Shown: piece after piece, positions 1-9,226 of the stretch
How positions within the stretch are numbered: position 1 is the first letter of the stretch
Layout: every line of letters starts with the position of its first letter
Assembly: GCF_011801125.1 (NCBI RefSeq)
Contig: NZ_CP046171.1
Location: 2,046,001-2,110,000 of the forward strand
Length of the DNA stretch: 64,000 nt
Reading direction: 5' to 3'
DNA from: Nocardia brasiliensis
Lineage (GTDB): Bacteria > Actinomycetota > Actinomycetes > Mycobacteriales > Mycobacteriaceae
Made by a program: the position numbers and the translations under genes
The notes under the pieces: model-generated
The model's input: only the letters and a program-made list of their open reading frames with translations
Told to the model about the DNA's origin: nothing
Databases searched by the model: none

Positions 1-106
1 CGGCCTGCACGATCTGGACGACACCACCGTGCGCGCCACGCTCGGCGTCGTGCTCAAGCATCAGAGCGATCACCAGCGCGCGCTGGCCGAGCTGAAGCTG
101 GCCTGA
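1..106 (+). CDS. C-terminal end of a probable MoxR-type AAA+ ATPase (partial)
   Basis: Only the last 34 codons are present, ending in TGA at 104-106 and entering the window from the left. The residues include LDDTTVRATLGVVLKHQ and a charged tail ending ALAELKLA. The stretch is too short to show any Walker motif. The assignment rests on context: a CoxE-like VWA gene starts 4 bases after the stop, and in actinobacteria this class of VWA protein is typically encoded directly after a MoxR-family ATPase. If so, the protein would work with the VWA partner in a chaperone or metal-insertion role. It could be another protein; identity is inferred, not seen. Confidence 0.5.
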   Translation, partial: GLHDLDDTTVRATLGVVLKHQSDHQRALAELKLA

Positions 107-110
107 GCCG

Positions 111-1538
111 ATGGCCGCGCGATCACTGCCCGCACCGGAGCCGCCGTTGCAGGCGCCGCACGGACTGCCGGGCCACCTGGTCGGGTTCGTCGAGGCGCTG
201 CGTGAGCGCGGTATTCCGGTCGGTCCGTCGGAGACCGTGGACGCGGGCCGCGTGGTCACCGTGCTCGACCTGCTCGACCGTGACGTGCTGCGCGAAGGAC
301 TCGCGTGCGCGCTGCTGCGCCGCACCACCCATCGCACGACGTTCGACGGACTGTTCGACCTGTGGTTTCCGCGCGCCCTCGGCGAGCGCATCGCCGCCAG
401 CGACGAGGTCGAGATACCGCGCGACGCGGCAGGGGAGATCGACATCGCGGCGCTGCGCGAACTGCTCGCCGAGCTGTTGACCGAGGAGTCGGCCGAGGCC
501 CGGCTGGACGCGCTGGCCGCGCAGGTGGTCGATCAACTCGGCCAGTACCAGTCCGCGAGCGGTGCGTCGTTCTCGGCGTATCAGGCGCTGAAAGACGTAC
601 AGCCGCAGACCTTGCTGGCCAAGATCTTGGCCGGGCTCGCCGCCGGGCCGGACGTCAGCGCCTTCGACACCGAGATCGCCCGGCGGACCGCACGCGGGCG
701 CATCGACGGATTCCGCGCGGCGGTGGAGGCCGAGACCAGGCGGCGGGTGGCCGAGCGGATCGGGCGCGAGCGCGTCGCGGGTTACGGCGTCGCACGGCAG
801 GCCGAGGATGTCGATTTCCTGCGCGCCTCCGAGTCCGAGCTCGCCGAGCTGCGGCGCGGCACGCAACGGCTGGCGCGCATTCTCGCCTCGCGACTCGCGG
901 TGCGCCGCAGGCATTCCCGGCGCGGCGAGATCGATCTGCGCAAGACGCTGCGCAAGTCGATGTCGACCGGCGGCGTGCCGATCGACCTGGTGAACCGCAA
1001 GCCACGGCCCGGCCGCCCCGAACTGGTGCTGCTGTGCGACGTGTCCGGCTCGGTGGCGGGCTTCAGCAACTTCACCCTGCTGCTGGTCAACGCGCTGCGC
1101 GAACAGTTCTCGCGGGTGCGGATTTTCGCGTTCGTCGATCAGACCGACGAGGTGACCCGGTTCTTCGATCCGCGCACCCAGTTGGACAAGGCGATGGCCC
1201 GGATCTTCACCGAGGCGGGCGTCGTCGGCATGGACGGGCATTCCGACTACGGCAACGCGCTGGCCGGCTTCGTCCGGAACTACCCCGACGCGGTCACCGC
1301 GCGCAGTTCGCTGCTGATCCTCGGCGACGCGCGCACGAACTACCGTGATCCCGATCTGGAGACGCTGCGGTCGCTGGTGCGGACCGCCAAGCACGCGCAC
1401 TGGCTCAACCCGGAGATGCGCACCAACTGGGGCTCCGGGGATTCGGCCGCCGACAAGTATCAGGACGTCATCGAGATGCACGAGTGCCGCTCGGCCCGGC
1501 AGCTGACCGCGGTGGTATCGCGCCTGCTCCCGGTGTAG
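111..1538 (+). CDS. VWA domain-containing CoxE-like protein
   Basis: The product has 475 residues and an ATG start 4 bases after the preceding stop. The N-terminal 250 residues are helical and Arg/Glu-rich. The C-terminal third is a von Willebrand A domain: DVSGSVAG near residue 310 is a DxSxS metal-ion-dependent adhesion site, followed by TLLLVNALREQFSRVRIFAF and, later, LLILGDARTNY. Members of the CoxE/VWA family pair with MoxR AAA+ ATPases and are thought to recognise clients for remodelling or cofactor insertion. No signal peptide or membrane segment is visible, so it is probably cytosolic. The next gene, an HSP90 homologue, starts 63 bases downstream on the same strand, suggesting one transcription unit. 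Confidence 0.85.
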   Translation: MAARSLPAPEPPLQAPHGLPGHLVGFVEALRERGIPVGPSETVDAGRVVTVLDLLDRDVLREGLACALLRRTTHRTTFDGLFDLWFPRALGERIAASDEVEIPRDAAGEIDIAALRELLAELLTEESAEARLDALAAQVVDQLGQYQSASGASFSAYQALKDVQPQTLLAKILAGLAAGPDVSAFDTEIARRTARGRIDGFRAAVEAETRRRVAERIGRERVAGYGVARQAEDVDFLRASESELAELRRGTQRLARILASRLAVRRRHSRRGEIDLRKTLRKSMSTGGVPIDLVNRKPRPGRPELVLLCDVSGSVAGFSNFTLLLVNALREQFSRVRIFAFVDQTDEVTRFFDPRTQLDKAMARIFTEAGVVGMDGHSDYGNALAGFVRNYPDAVTARSSLLILGDARTNYRDPDLETLRSLVRTAKHAHWLNPEMRTNWGSGDSAADKYQDVIEMHECRSARQLTAVVSRLLPV

Positions 1539-1601
1539 AACGGGGTCGCCATCAGCGATCGTTAAGAGAACCATTGGGCAGGCGGGGCACGATCGGCCAC
1601 C

Positions 1602-3452
1602 ATGGTGGAAAGAACGCCGAACGGGGCGGCGGCGGTGGCGGACAGTTATGCGTTCCAGGTGGATCTACGCGGGATAGTCGATCTGCTGTCGCACCACTTG
1701 TACTCGAGCCCGCGCGTCTACCTGCGTGAGCTGTTGCAGAACGCGGTGGACGCGGTCACCGCGCGGGCCGCGCGCGACCGGCTCGCGCCGACCGCGATTC
1801 GGATCAGCGTCGACGAGCACGGCCTGCGGATCACCGACCCGGGGGTGGGGCTGACCGAGGCCGACGTGCACCGCTTCCTGGCCACCATCGGCCGCTCGTC
1901 CAAGCGCGACGAGATCGAGGGCGCGCGCCGCGAGTTCCTGGGTCAGTTCGGGATCGGCCTGCTGGCCTGCTTCACCGTGGCGGAGACGATCCGGGTGGTC
2001 ACGCGCTCGGCCGCGGATCCGGCGGCCGCGCCGGTCGAATGGCTGGCGGCCGCCGACGGCACCTATTCGGTGCGGGTGCTGGAACCCAAGACCAGCCCAG
2101 AGGCGGGCACGACGGTGCGGCTCACCCCGCGGGCGGGCGCCGAGTCGTGGTTCGCCCCGCGCCGGGTGATCGAACTCGCGCGCGAATTCGGCGCGCTGCT
2201 GCCGTACGCGGTGACGGTCGAGTCCGACGGGGTCGTCGTGCCGATCACCGACGGGCCCGCGGTGTGGCATCGCGACTTTCCGTCACCGGCCGAGCGCCGG
2301 GCGGCACTGCTCGAATTCGGCGAGCGCACGCTCGGTTTCGCGCCGCTGGACGTGATCGATCTGGACGCGGAGCTCGCGGGGGTCACCGGCGTCGCGTATG
2401 TGCTCGCCCAGCCGGGCAATCCGGCAGAGAGCAGCGCGCACCGCGTATACCTGAAGGGCATGCTGCTCGGGGACGCCGTGCGCGGTCTGCTGCCGGATTG
2501 GGCGTTCTTCGTGCGCTGCGTGATCGACACCGACTCGCTGCGCCCGACCGCCTCCAGGGAGGGGCTCTACGAGGACGAGCGGCTGGCCATCATCCGCGAG
2601 GTGCTCGGCGACCGAGTGCGCGACTGGCTCACCGAGATCGCCACCGAGCAGCCGCAGCGCCTGGCCGCGTTCCTCGCGGTGCACGCGCTCGGGGTCAAGG
2701 CGATGGCCAGGCATTCCCCGGAGCTGTTCCGGATCATGCTGCCGCACTTGACCTTCGAGACCTCCGATGGCCGGATGCCGCTCGCCGAGTTCGCCCGCAG
2801 TCACCCGGTTGTGCGGATCACCGCGACGGTGGAGGAGTTCCGCCAGGTGGCCGCGACCGCGGCCGCGCAGGGCATCGGCATCGTCAACGGCGGCTACGCC
2901 TACGACCGGGAGCTGGTGGAGCTACTCCCGCGATTACTACCCGAGGTCGAAGTGGCCGACCTCGACGTGCGCACCCTCACCGCCGCGCTCGACCCGGTCG
3001 ATCCGAGCGAGGAGCTGGCCATGACGCCGGTCCTGACCGCCGCCCGCGCGGTGCTCGATCCGTTGTCCTGTGACGTGATTCTGCGTGCCTTTCACCCGCT
3101 CTCGGTGCCCGCGCTGTACCTGGACGGGCGGGCGGCACGCAACGAACGCACCAGGGCCGAGACCGCACTCGGCGCCGACGAGCTGTGGTCGGAGATCCTC
3201 GGCGCGCTCGATGCCGCCGCGCCGCGCGCGCAACTCGTGCTGAATCACCACAGCCCGATCGTGCGCAGGCTGTCCAGGATCAACGATCCCGCGTTCCTGA
3301 AGACCGCGGTGGAATCGCTGTACGGCCAGGCCTTGCTGATGACCCACCGCCCGCTGCGACCCGCCGACACCGCGCTGCTCAACCGCGCGTTCGGCGAGTT
3401 CCTCAGCTGGGCGACGCGCCGTGCCGCGGGCACCGGCGACGAAACGGAGTGA
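1602..3452 (+). CDS. HSP90 family chaperone (divergent HtpG-like)
   Basis: The product has 616 residues and an ATG start. The GHKL ATPase fold is clear: LRELLQNAVDA near residue 42 is the N box that binds Mg-ATP, DPGVGLT near 79 is the G1 box, and GQFGIGLLACF near 113 is the G2 box. The middle segment carries RPTASREGLYEDE, the usual HSP90 middle-domain Arg region. The C-terminal dimerisation part is short, and there is no MEEVD-type tail. Length is close to HtpG, but the sequence is diverged enough that databases usually label this type only 'HSP90 family protein'. It overlaps or abuts a TPR gene and follows a VWA gene. A TPR partner next to an HSP90 recalls eukaryotic HSP90 co-chaperones, but an interaction is inference. 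Confidence 0.9.
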   Translation: MVERTPNGAAAVADSYAFQVDLRGIVDLLSHHLYSSPRVYLRELLQNAVDAVTARAARDRLAPTAIRISVDEHGLRITDPGVGLTEADVHRFLATIGRSSKRDEIEGARREFLGQFGIGLLACFTVAETIRVVTRSAADPAAAPVEWLAAADGTYSVRVLEPKTSPEAGTTVRLTPRAGAESWFAPRRVIELAREFGALLPYAVTVESDGVVVPITDGPAVWHRDFPSPAERRAALLEFGERTLGFAPLDVIDLDAELAGVTGVAYVLAQPGNPAESSAHRVYLKGMLLGDAVRGLLPDWAFFVRCVIDTDSLRPTASREGLYEDERLAIIREVLGDRVRDWLTEIATEQPQRLAAFLAVHALGVKAMARHSPELFRIMLPHLTFETSDGRMPLAEFARSHPVVRITATVEEFRQVAATAAAQGIGIVNGGYAYDRELVELLPRLLPEVEVADLDVRTLTAALDPVDPSEELAMTPVLTAARAVLDPLSCDVILRAFHPLSVPALYLDGRAARNERTRAETALGADELWSEILGALDAAAPRAQLVLNHHSPIVRRLSRINDPAFLKTAVESLYGQALLMTHRPLRPADTALLNRAFGEFLSWATRRAAGTGDETE

Positions 3453-3454
3453 AC

Positions 3455-5455
3455 GTGGACACCGCCGAGATCAAGGACGCACTGACGCAGGTCTATGCGC
3501 TGCCGCACGGCAGGCTTCGCGTCGAACGCCTGGAAACCCTTGCGGCGGCGGCCAAATCGGCTGCCGATCGGCAGCTCGAGGGACGGGTGCTGCTCGAGCT
3601 GGCCGAGTCGTACGCCTACGCGAGCGAGCGCGACCTCGCGCCGGTCGCCTACGGCAGGCTGTTGCGGATCTATGACGAGCATCCGGCCGAGCTGGGCCCG
3701 CTGACGTATTCGGTGCACTGGTACCTCAAATGGATGACCTGGGGGCTGATCGACAATCCGGCGATCCCGCTGCCGACCGTCGAGCGCTGGTTCGAGGAGC
3801 TCGAAAACCGGTACCGGCAGCGGGGTTACAGCCTGCGGCCGGTGCTCGCGCTGCGCGGTGAGCTGGCCCGCAAGCTCGGCGACGCCGCGCGGGGCGCCCG
3901 CATGCACGAGCAGGCCATGGCGGCGCCGCGCGACGCCATGTCCGACTGCGAGGCCTGCGAGTGCAACGAATGGGGTATCGGCAGTGCGGCGCTCGGCGAC
4001 GACGAGGCCGCGCTCGCGCACTGGCGACCGGTGCTCGACGGCGAGCACAGCTGTAGCGAAGAGCCGCACCGGGTGCTGGCGCTGGCGCTGCTCCCGATGC
4101 TGCGCACCGGTCGCTTCGCCGAGGCGCGCAACGCGCATCTCACCGGATATCCGCTGGTGCGGCTCAACGACAGCCTGCGGCCATCGGTGGCCAAGCACAT
4201 CGAGTTCTGCGCGCTCACCGGCAACGAGGGGCGCGGGCTCGAGCTCCTCGCCGAGCACGCGCGCTGGCTCACCGATCCCGGTGCCGACGTCGGAGGCCGG
4301 CTCGAGTTCATCAGCGGTGTCGGCGTCCTGCTGCGCCGGTTGGAGACGCTCGGTCTCGGCCATCTGCCGATCGGCGCGGGGACCGCGTATTCGCTGCTCG
4401 CCGAGCTCGATACCGAGATCGCCGGTCTGTGCACCCGCTACGACCTGCGCAACGGGAACACCGCGGTGAGCACCAGGATCGCCGCGCGCCTGGCGGCGCA
4501 ACCCCTGGTGGAACGGCTGCCGCTCGGGTTGCGCAGCAAGCGGTCCGAGCTGGTCGGCGTGCGTGCGGCGGCGGGCGAGATCACCGTCGCCGACTGCGTG
4601 GAGCGCGCGGTGGCCGCCGCGGAATGGGAGGGCAGCTCGGCCGAGGACCGCAGGTCCGAGGCGCTGCGGCTCGCCGAACTCGGCACCGCGGAACTCTCCG
4701 TCGACCCGGCCGCGGCCGAAGGACATCTGCGCCAAGCGTTGGCCATCGGCGTCTCGGTGCTGCCCGCCGAGCACCTGGCCCGGCTGAGTTCGCAGCTGGT
4801 CATCGCACTGGCCGGGCAACCGGGACGCGAACTCGACCTCGCCGATGCCGCGGTGCGTGCGGGCGCGCGCTGGGAGGGGTTGTCCGAACCGGACCTGCTG
4901 CACCACACGGTGATCGCCGCGCGGGCCTTCCATCGGGCGGGCAGGCACGGCGAGGCGGTCGCGCTGTTCGAGGAGGCGCTGGCGGCGCAGGTGCCGTATC
5001 CGGCCGCCGAGCTGGCCACCGTGCGCGCGCAGTTCGGCGCGTCGCTGCGGGCGCTGCATCGGTACGAGGAGGCCGCGCGGCAGTTCGCCGAGGGCGCGCG
5101 ACTGGTGGAACACGATCCCGAACGCCGCGCGCTGCACGCGGAGCTGGCCTGGTCCGTCGCGACGACCCTGGACTACTGCGAACGCCCCGAGGCGGCGCTT
5201 GCGGCCTATCTGCGGGCCGCCGCGCTGTTCGGCGAACTCGGCGAGGTGGTGCCGCGGGCCAGGTGCGTGCGCTCGGCCGCCTGGTTCCAGCTGTGGGGAT
5301 ACGGCTCCGAGCAGGACCGGTCCTGGTTCGCGGCGATGCGTGCCATGATCGCGGAACTGGAACAGGCCCCGAGCAGCGCGGAGGTGAGCGAGGAACTCGC
5401 CGAGACGCGCAGGCAACTGGACGAAATGCTGGACGGGGAGGCCACCGACGAATAG
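3455..5455 (+). CDS. TPR-repeat protein paired with the HSP90 gene
   Basis: The product has about 666 residues and is rich in Ala, Leu, Glu and Arg with repeated helix-turn-helix patterns. The second half shows TPR-like units such as HHTVIAARAFHRAGRHGEAV, ASLRALHRYEEAARQFAEG and LDYCERPEAALAAYLRAAAL. No enzyme motif is seen. GTG at 3455 is chosen because GGAG lies 5 bases upstream (3446-3449). GTG at 3449, which would overlap the HSP90 stop in a GTGA arrangement, is an alternative. The tight junction implies translational coupling with HSP90. A role as adaptor or co-chaperone is inferred from the fold and the neighbour only. Two Cys pairs (DCEACEC near residue 166) are notable but do not form a clear zinc motif. 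Confidence 0.8.
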   Translation: MDTAEIKDALTQVYALPHGRLRVERLETLAAAAKSAADRQLEGRVLLELAESYAYASERDLAPVAYGRLLRIYDEHPAELGPLTYSVHWYLKWMTWGLIDNPAIPLPTVERWFEELENRYRQRGYSLRPVLALRGELARKLGDAARGARMHEQAMAAPRDAMSDCEACECNEWGIGSAALGDDEAALAHWRPVLDGEHSCSEEPHRVLALALLPMLRTGRFAEARNAHLTGYPLVRLNDSLRPSVAKHIEFCALTGNEGRGLELLAEHARWLTDPGADVGGRLEFISGVGVLLRRLETLGLGHLPIGAGTAYSLLAELDTEIAGLCTRYDLRNGNTAVSTRIAARLAAQPLVERLPLGLRSKRSELVGVRAAAGEITVADCVERAVAAAEWEGSSAEDRRSEALRLAELGTAELSVDPAAAEGHLRQALAIGVSVLPAEHLARLSSQLVIALAGQPGRELDLADAAVRAGARWEGLSEPDLLHHTVIAARAFHRAGRHGEAVALFEEALAAQVPYPAAELATVRAQFGASLRALHRYEEAARQFAEGARLVEHDPERRALHAELAWSVATTLDYCERPEAALAAYLRAAALFGELGEVVPRARCVRSAAWFQLWGYGSEQDRSWFAAMRAMIAELEQAPSSAEVSEELAETRRQLDEMLDGEATDE

Positions 5456-5542
5456 TCCGGTCGCGCACGGTCGCCCGGGGCCGCCCGTCCGGCGGCTTAC
5501 CGCCCCCGGTGACCGGCACTCGACCCGTTAAGCTCGGCACTC

Positions 5543-6184
5543 ATGCGAGAGACAGGCCGGCGCGGCCGCAAGCTCGGTGTGATGGGCGGGACTTTCGATC
5601 CCATCCACCACGGTCACCTGGTCGCCGCCAGCGAGGTCGCCGACCGGTTCGACCTCGACGAGGTGATCTTTGTTCCCACCGGTCAGCCCTGGCAGAAGGC
5701 GGACAAAAAGGTCAGTCCCGCCGAGGACCGCTACCTGATGACCGTGATCGCGACCGCCTCCAACCCGAGCTTCTCGGTCAGCCGTGCCGACATAGACCGG
5801 CAGAAGGTCACCTACACCGTGGACACCCTGCGCGAGATGCGCAGCCAGCACCCCGACGCCGAGCTGTTCTTCATCACCGGAGCGGATGCGCTGGCCAACA
5901 TCCTGACATGGCAGAATTGGGCCGAACTGTTCGAACTGGCGAGGTTTGTCGGGGTGAGCCGTCCGGGGTATGAGCTGAATACCGATCATCTCGAAGAGCA
6001 TCTGCGCGACCTGCCGGCCGACGCGGTGACCATGATCGAAATCCCCGCGTTGGCGATCTCGTCGAGCGAGTGCCGTCGCCGCGCCGCCGAGAACCGGCCG
6101 GTGTGGTACCTCGTCCCCGATGGCGTGGTGCAGTACATATCGAAGCGGCACCTGTACGTGGCCGCAGAAGCGGAAGGTAGCTGA
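5543..6184 (+). CDS. nadD: Nicotinate-nucleotide adenylyltransferase NadD
   Basis: The product has 213 residues. The enzyme joins nicotinate mononucleotide and ATP to give deamido-NAD, the penultimate step of NAD synthesis. [11 protein letters not shown] at residues 15-25 is the nucleotidyltransferase HxGH-type signature, TGADAL near 112 belongs to the nucleotide pocket, and [11 protein letters not shown] near 172 is the ISSTxxR-type ATP phosphate-binding motif with Ser in place of Thr. Start ATG 5543 keeps an 11-residue basic leader before the first strand. It is followed after 26 bases by rsfS, the usual order in actinobacteria (Rv2421c-Rv2420c). A cytosolic housekeeping enzyme. Confidence 0.97.
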   Translation: MRETGRRGRKLGVMGGTFDPIHHGHLVAASEVADRFDLDEVIFVPTGQPWQKADKKVSPAEDRYLMTVIATASNPSFSVSRADIDRQKVTYTVDTLREMRSQHPDAELFFITGADALANILTWQNWAELFELARFVGVSRPGYELNTDHLEEHLRDLPADAVTMIEIPALAISSSECRRRAAENRPVWYLVPDGVVQYISKRHLYVAAEAEGS

Positions 6185-6210
6185 GTGAAAATGCGTAGCG
6201 AGGGGCGGGC

Positions 6211-6627
6211 ATGACGGCATCGGTCGAGTCGGTCGAGATCGCGCAGGTTGCTGCGCTGGCGGCGGACGAGAAGCTGGCCACCGACGTCGTGGTGCTCGAC
6301 GTGTCGGAGCAGCTGGTGATCACCGACTGCTTCGTCATCGCCTCCGCGCCGAACGAGCGCCAGGTGAACGCCATCGTCGACAATGTCGAGGAGAAGCTGC
6401 GCGAAGCCGGGCACAAGCCGGTGCGGCGCGAAGGCACCAGGGAGGGGCGCTGGGCCCTGCTCGACTATGTCGACGTCGTGGTGCACATCCAGCACAATGA
6501 CGAGCGCAATTTCTATGCGTTGGAACGGTTGTGGAAAGACTGCCCGGTGGTGCCGGTGGACGGCATCGGCGCGCCGGAGAACCGGCCCGCGGCGGTGGAC
6601 GGTGACGCGGACAGCGACGCCGAGTGA
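6211..6627 (+). CDS. rsfS: Ribosomal silencing factor RsfS (Iojap/YbeB family)
   Basis: The product has 138 residues. RsfS binds ribosomal protein uL14 and blocks subunit joining when nutrients are short. The family core is plain: DVVVLDVSEQLVITDCFVI, then APNERQVNAIVDNVEE and REGTREGRWALLDYVDVVVH, with FYALERLW near the end. The last about 22 residues are an acidic, disordered tail. GAGGGGCGGGC just before the ATG can serve as ribosome site. It lies between nadD and gpgP in the conserved actinobacterial order. Confidence 0.96.
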   Translation: MTASVESVEIAQVAALAADEKLATDVVVLDVSEQLVITDCFVIASAPNERQVNAIVDNVEEKLREAGHKPVRREGTREGRWALLDYVDVVVHIQHNDERNFYALERLWKDCPVVPVDGIGAPENRPAAVDGDADSDAE

Positions 6628-6645
6628 ACGAGGGGGAGTAGCCGG

Positions 6646-7314
6646 GTGGCAGTCGTGAACAAATATGCCAGCGTGCGCACGTTGATCCTGTTGCGCCACG
6701 GGCAGACCGAATGGAACGCCGCCGACCGGATGCAGGGGCAGATCGACACCGATCTCACCGAACTCGGTCGCAGGCAGGCGAAAGAGGCTGCGCGCGAACT
6801 CGTTTCCCGCAATGCCATCGCCATCGTCTCGTCGGATCTGCGGCGTGCCTTCGACACCGCGTCCGCGCTGGCCGAGCACACCGCTCTGGATGTGGTGCCC
6901 GATCAGCGGCTACGCGAAACCGATCTCGGTGACTGGGAAGGCCTGACGCATCTGGAGGTGGACGCCGATTACCCCGGCGCGCGCCTGGAATGGCGTCGTA
7001 ACCCCGGCTTTCGGCCGCCCAACGGGGAGACCAAACTCGAGGTCGGCGCGCGGGCACTGCCGGTGGTGCGGGAATTGCTGGTCGAGCGGCAGGACTGGCC
7101 GGGCCGGACTATCATCCTGGTGGCGCACGGCGGGCTGATCGCAGGCCTCACGGCCGCGCTGCTCGACCTGCCGCCAGCCCACTGGCCGGTCCTCGGCGGA
7201 CTGGCCAATACCAGCTGGGTGCAGCTCAGCAGCCACGGTCCGAGCATCGACCAGCCCGGCTGGCGTCTCGATGTGTGGAACGCAGCTGCGAAGGTGGCCC
7301 CGGATGTCCTCTGA
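6646..7314 (+). CDS. gpgP: Glucosyl-3-phosphoglycerate phosphatase GpgP (histidine phosphatase family)
   Basis: The product has 222 residues with a GTG start preceded by a GGGGGAG ribosome site at about 6631-6637. [10 protein letters not shown] at residues 15-24 is the RHG catalytic motif whose His is phosphorylated. [10 protein letters not shown] near 158 supplies the second catalytic His, and [10 protein letters not shown] carries the acid residue. Mycobacterial Rv2419c in the same gene position dephosphorylates glucosyl-3-phosphoglycerate in methylglucose lipopolysaccharide synthesis; that role is transferred by position and family. A cobalamin-pathway or generic phosphoglycerate-mutase-like role is the alternative. 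It overlaps octT by 11 bases. Confidence 0.88.
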   Translation: MAVVNKYASVRTLILLRHGQTEWNAADRMQGQIDTDLTELGRRQAKEAARELVSRNAIAIVSSDLRRAFDTASALAEHTALDVVPDQRLRETDLGDWEGLTHLEVDADYPGARLEWRRNPGFRPPNGETKLEVGARALPVVRELLVERQDWPGRTIILVAHGGLIAGLTAALLDLPPAHWPVLGGLANTSWVQLSSHGPSIDQPGWRLDVWNAAAKVAPDVL

Positions 7315-8371
7315 AGATCCGATTCGGCAGGTGCCGGACGAACTGTTCCGGAAAGCTTCGGCGAAACCGGAACGTTCGATCCCGGATGCGCTGTTCGGTC
7401 CGCCGCAGGCCGCACCGGCCGCGGTGACCGAAACAGACTCCGACGGAACGGATTCGGACTCGGAACAGCCGGGGGGAGCCGCCGACGCGGACGACTCCGC
7501 CCGCCCCGCCAGCTCGGTGGACCCGCCACCCGAAGATCCCGTTGGCTCGGTTGTGGCGGCCGAGTCCGGCACGGACGCAACTGAATCCGGGGAACTCGAC
7601 GCGCAGGCCGCCGAAGTGGTCGACGCAGCCGCGGACCAACCGCGACCGGCGGTCGCGACCTCCGGCGAGCGACCGGTGCTGCTGGTGATCGCCGATTCGC
7701 TGTCGTACTTCGGCCCCAAAGGCGGTCTGCCCGCGGATCATCCGCGGATCTGGCCGAATCTGGTCGGCGCCGAACTCGGCTGGGAGGTCGAGCTGGTCGG
7801 CCGGATCGGCTGGACCTGCCGGGACGCCTACTGGGCGTTGATCGGCGACCCGCGCGTGTGGGCGGCGGTGCCGCGTGCCGGTGCGGTGGTCTTCGCCGTC
7901 GGCGGCATGGACTCGCTGCCCTCGCCGCTGCCGACCGCCCTGCGCGAACTGATCCGCTACGTGCGCCCGTCCGGCGTGCGCCGCGGGGTACGCGCGACCT
8001 ACAACTGGCTGCAACCGAAACTGTCGAAACTCGGTCGCCCCGTGGCACTTCCGCCGAAGGTGAGCGTCGACTACCTGGAGCAGTCGCGCGAAGCCTTGGC
8101 GCAGTTGCGACCCGACCTGCCGGTCGTCGCGGTGCTGCCGTCGGTTCACGACTGCGCGGCCTACGGGCGCGTGCACACCGGGCGCGAGCCCGCCGTGCGG
8201 GCACTGCGCGAATGGTCCGGGCGCACGGGCGTGCCGCTCGTCGACCTCGCCGAGGCCGTGCGCGACAACATCTTCTCCGGTGACGCCAACCCGGACGGAA
8301 TCCACTGGGGCTGGGCCGGACACGAGGCCGTGGCCAACGCGATGGTGAAGGCTCTGCAGGAGGTTCGGTAG
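7304..8371 (+). CDS. octT: Diglucosylglycerate octanoyltransferase-like SGNH protein
   Basis: The product has 355 residues. ATG 7304 is chosen: AAGG lies 9 bases upstream at 7291-7294, and the start overlaps gpgP. Residues 1 to about 120 are acidic and disordered with [16 protein letters not shown] sequence, longer than in mycobacteria. The SGNH-hydrolase fold follows: [13 protein letters not shown] is block I with Ala in place of the usual Gly of GDS, and [14 protein letters not shown] is block V with the Asp-His pair. The mycobacterial homologue in this position (Rv2418c) transfers octanoate to the lipopolysaccharide precursor diglucosylglycerate. The acyl specificity here is inferred. Confidence 0.82.
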   Translation: MSSEDPIRQVPDELFRKASAKPERSIPDALFGPPQAAPAAVTETDSDGTDSDSEQPGGAADADDSARPASSVDPPPEDPVGSVVAAESGTDATESGELDAQAAEVVDAAADQPRPAVATSGERPVLLVIADSLSYFGPKGGLPADHPRIWPNLVGAELGWEVELVGRIGWTCRDAYWALIGDPRVWAAVPRAGAVVFAVGGMDSLPSPLPTALRELIRYVRPSGVRRGVRATYNWLQPKLSKLGRPVALPPKVSVDYLEQSREALAQLRPDLPVVAVLPSVHDCAAYGRVHTGREPAVRALREWSGRTGVPLVDLAEAVRDNIFSGDANPDGIHWGWAGHEAVANAMVKALQEVR

Positions 8372-8374
8372 TCC

Positions 8375-9217
8375 GTGGCCGTCGTGGTCGTGACAGATTC
8401 GTCGGCCAGCCTTCCTGCCGAACTCGTCGATGAGCTGGAGCTCGCCGTCGTCCCGCTCCATGTCCTGATCGGGGACCGCGCGATCCGCGAGGGCGTCGAC
8501 CCGATCGAGATCGACTACGCCGCCGACACGGTGACCACCTCGGCCGCCTCACCCGGCGAGCTGCGCGCTGTGTACGAAGAGGCGCTGGCCCGCAGCGACG
8601 GTGATGGTGTTGTCGCGGTGCATATTTCGCGCCAGCTCTCCGGTACCTGGGAGGCGGGCAGGCAGGCCGTGCGCGACATGGACGCCGCCGATCGGGTGCG
8701 CCTGGTCGACTCGCTCGGCGCCGGCCTGGCCACCGGCCTGCCGGTGCTCGCGGCGGCGCGGCGCGCTCGCACCGGTGCCGCGCTGGACATGGTCTACGAC
8801 ACCGCGGTCGCCGCGTCGAGTCGCGCCCGTACGTTCATCCTGGTCAATCGGACCGAACAGCTGCGCCGCGGCGGCAGGTTGAGTTCGGCCGCCGCCTTCT
8901 TCGGCAGCGAGCTGGTCACCAAACCGCTGCTGCACATCGTCGAGGGGCGGCTCGAACTGCGGGAGAAGGTGCGCACGCGATCGAAGGCGTTCGCGAAACT
9001 CGTCGCGGCGGCGGTCGACGCGGCGGGCGAGGACGGTGCCGCGGTCGCCGTCCAGCACCTGGGCGCCGAGGAGGCCGCGCAGACCGTGGCCGCGCAGCTG
9101 CGCGAGCTGGTGCCCGGCATCCGGGAACTGATGGTGGCCGAATTCGGGCCCACCCTCGGGGTGCATCTCGGTCTCGGTGCCGTCGGAGTGCTCGTCCTCC
9201 CCGGCGGCTGCGGGTAG
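8375..9217 (+). CDS. degV: DegV family fatty-acid-binding protein
   Basis: The product has 280 residues with a GTG start; AGGAGG at 8358-8363 lies 11 bases upstream. VVVTDSSASLP at the N terminus is the DegV signature, and HISRQLSGTWEAGR plus VDSLGAGLATGLPVL follow as in the family. The C-terminal half contains the LNRTEQLRRGGRLS-like lid region (VNRTEQLRRGGRLSSAAAF). DegV proteins bind a single fatty acid and in Gram-positives can feed fatty-acid kinase. The adjacent octanoyltransferase makes a lipid-related role plausible, but this is inference. It is the last gene of the nadD-degV run. Confidence 0.92.
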   Translation: MAVVVVTDSSASLPAELVDELELAVVPLHVLIGDRAIREGVDPIEIDYAADTVTTSAASPGELRAVYEEALARSDGDGVVAVHISRQLSGTWEAGRQAVRDMDAADRVRLVDSLGAGLATGLPVLAAARRARTGAALDMVYDTAVAASSRARTFILVNRTEQLRRGGRLSSAAAFFGSELVTKPLLHIVEGRLELREKVRTRSKAFAKLVAAAVDAAGEDGAAVAVQHLGAEEAAQTVAAQLRELVPGIRELMVAEFGPTLGVHLGLGAVGVLVLPGGCG

Positions 9218-9226
9218 CGGGCTCGC

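Noticed and set aside
3245..5416. Minus-strand open frame of about 720 codons opposite the TPR gene
   Set aside because: Arg/Gly/His-rich shadow frame with no ribosome site or family pattern.
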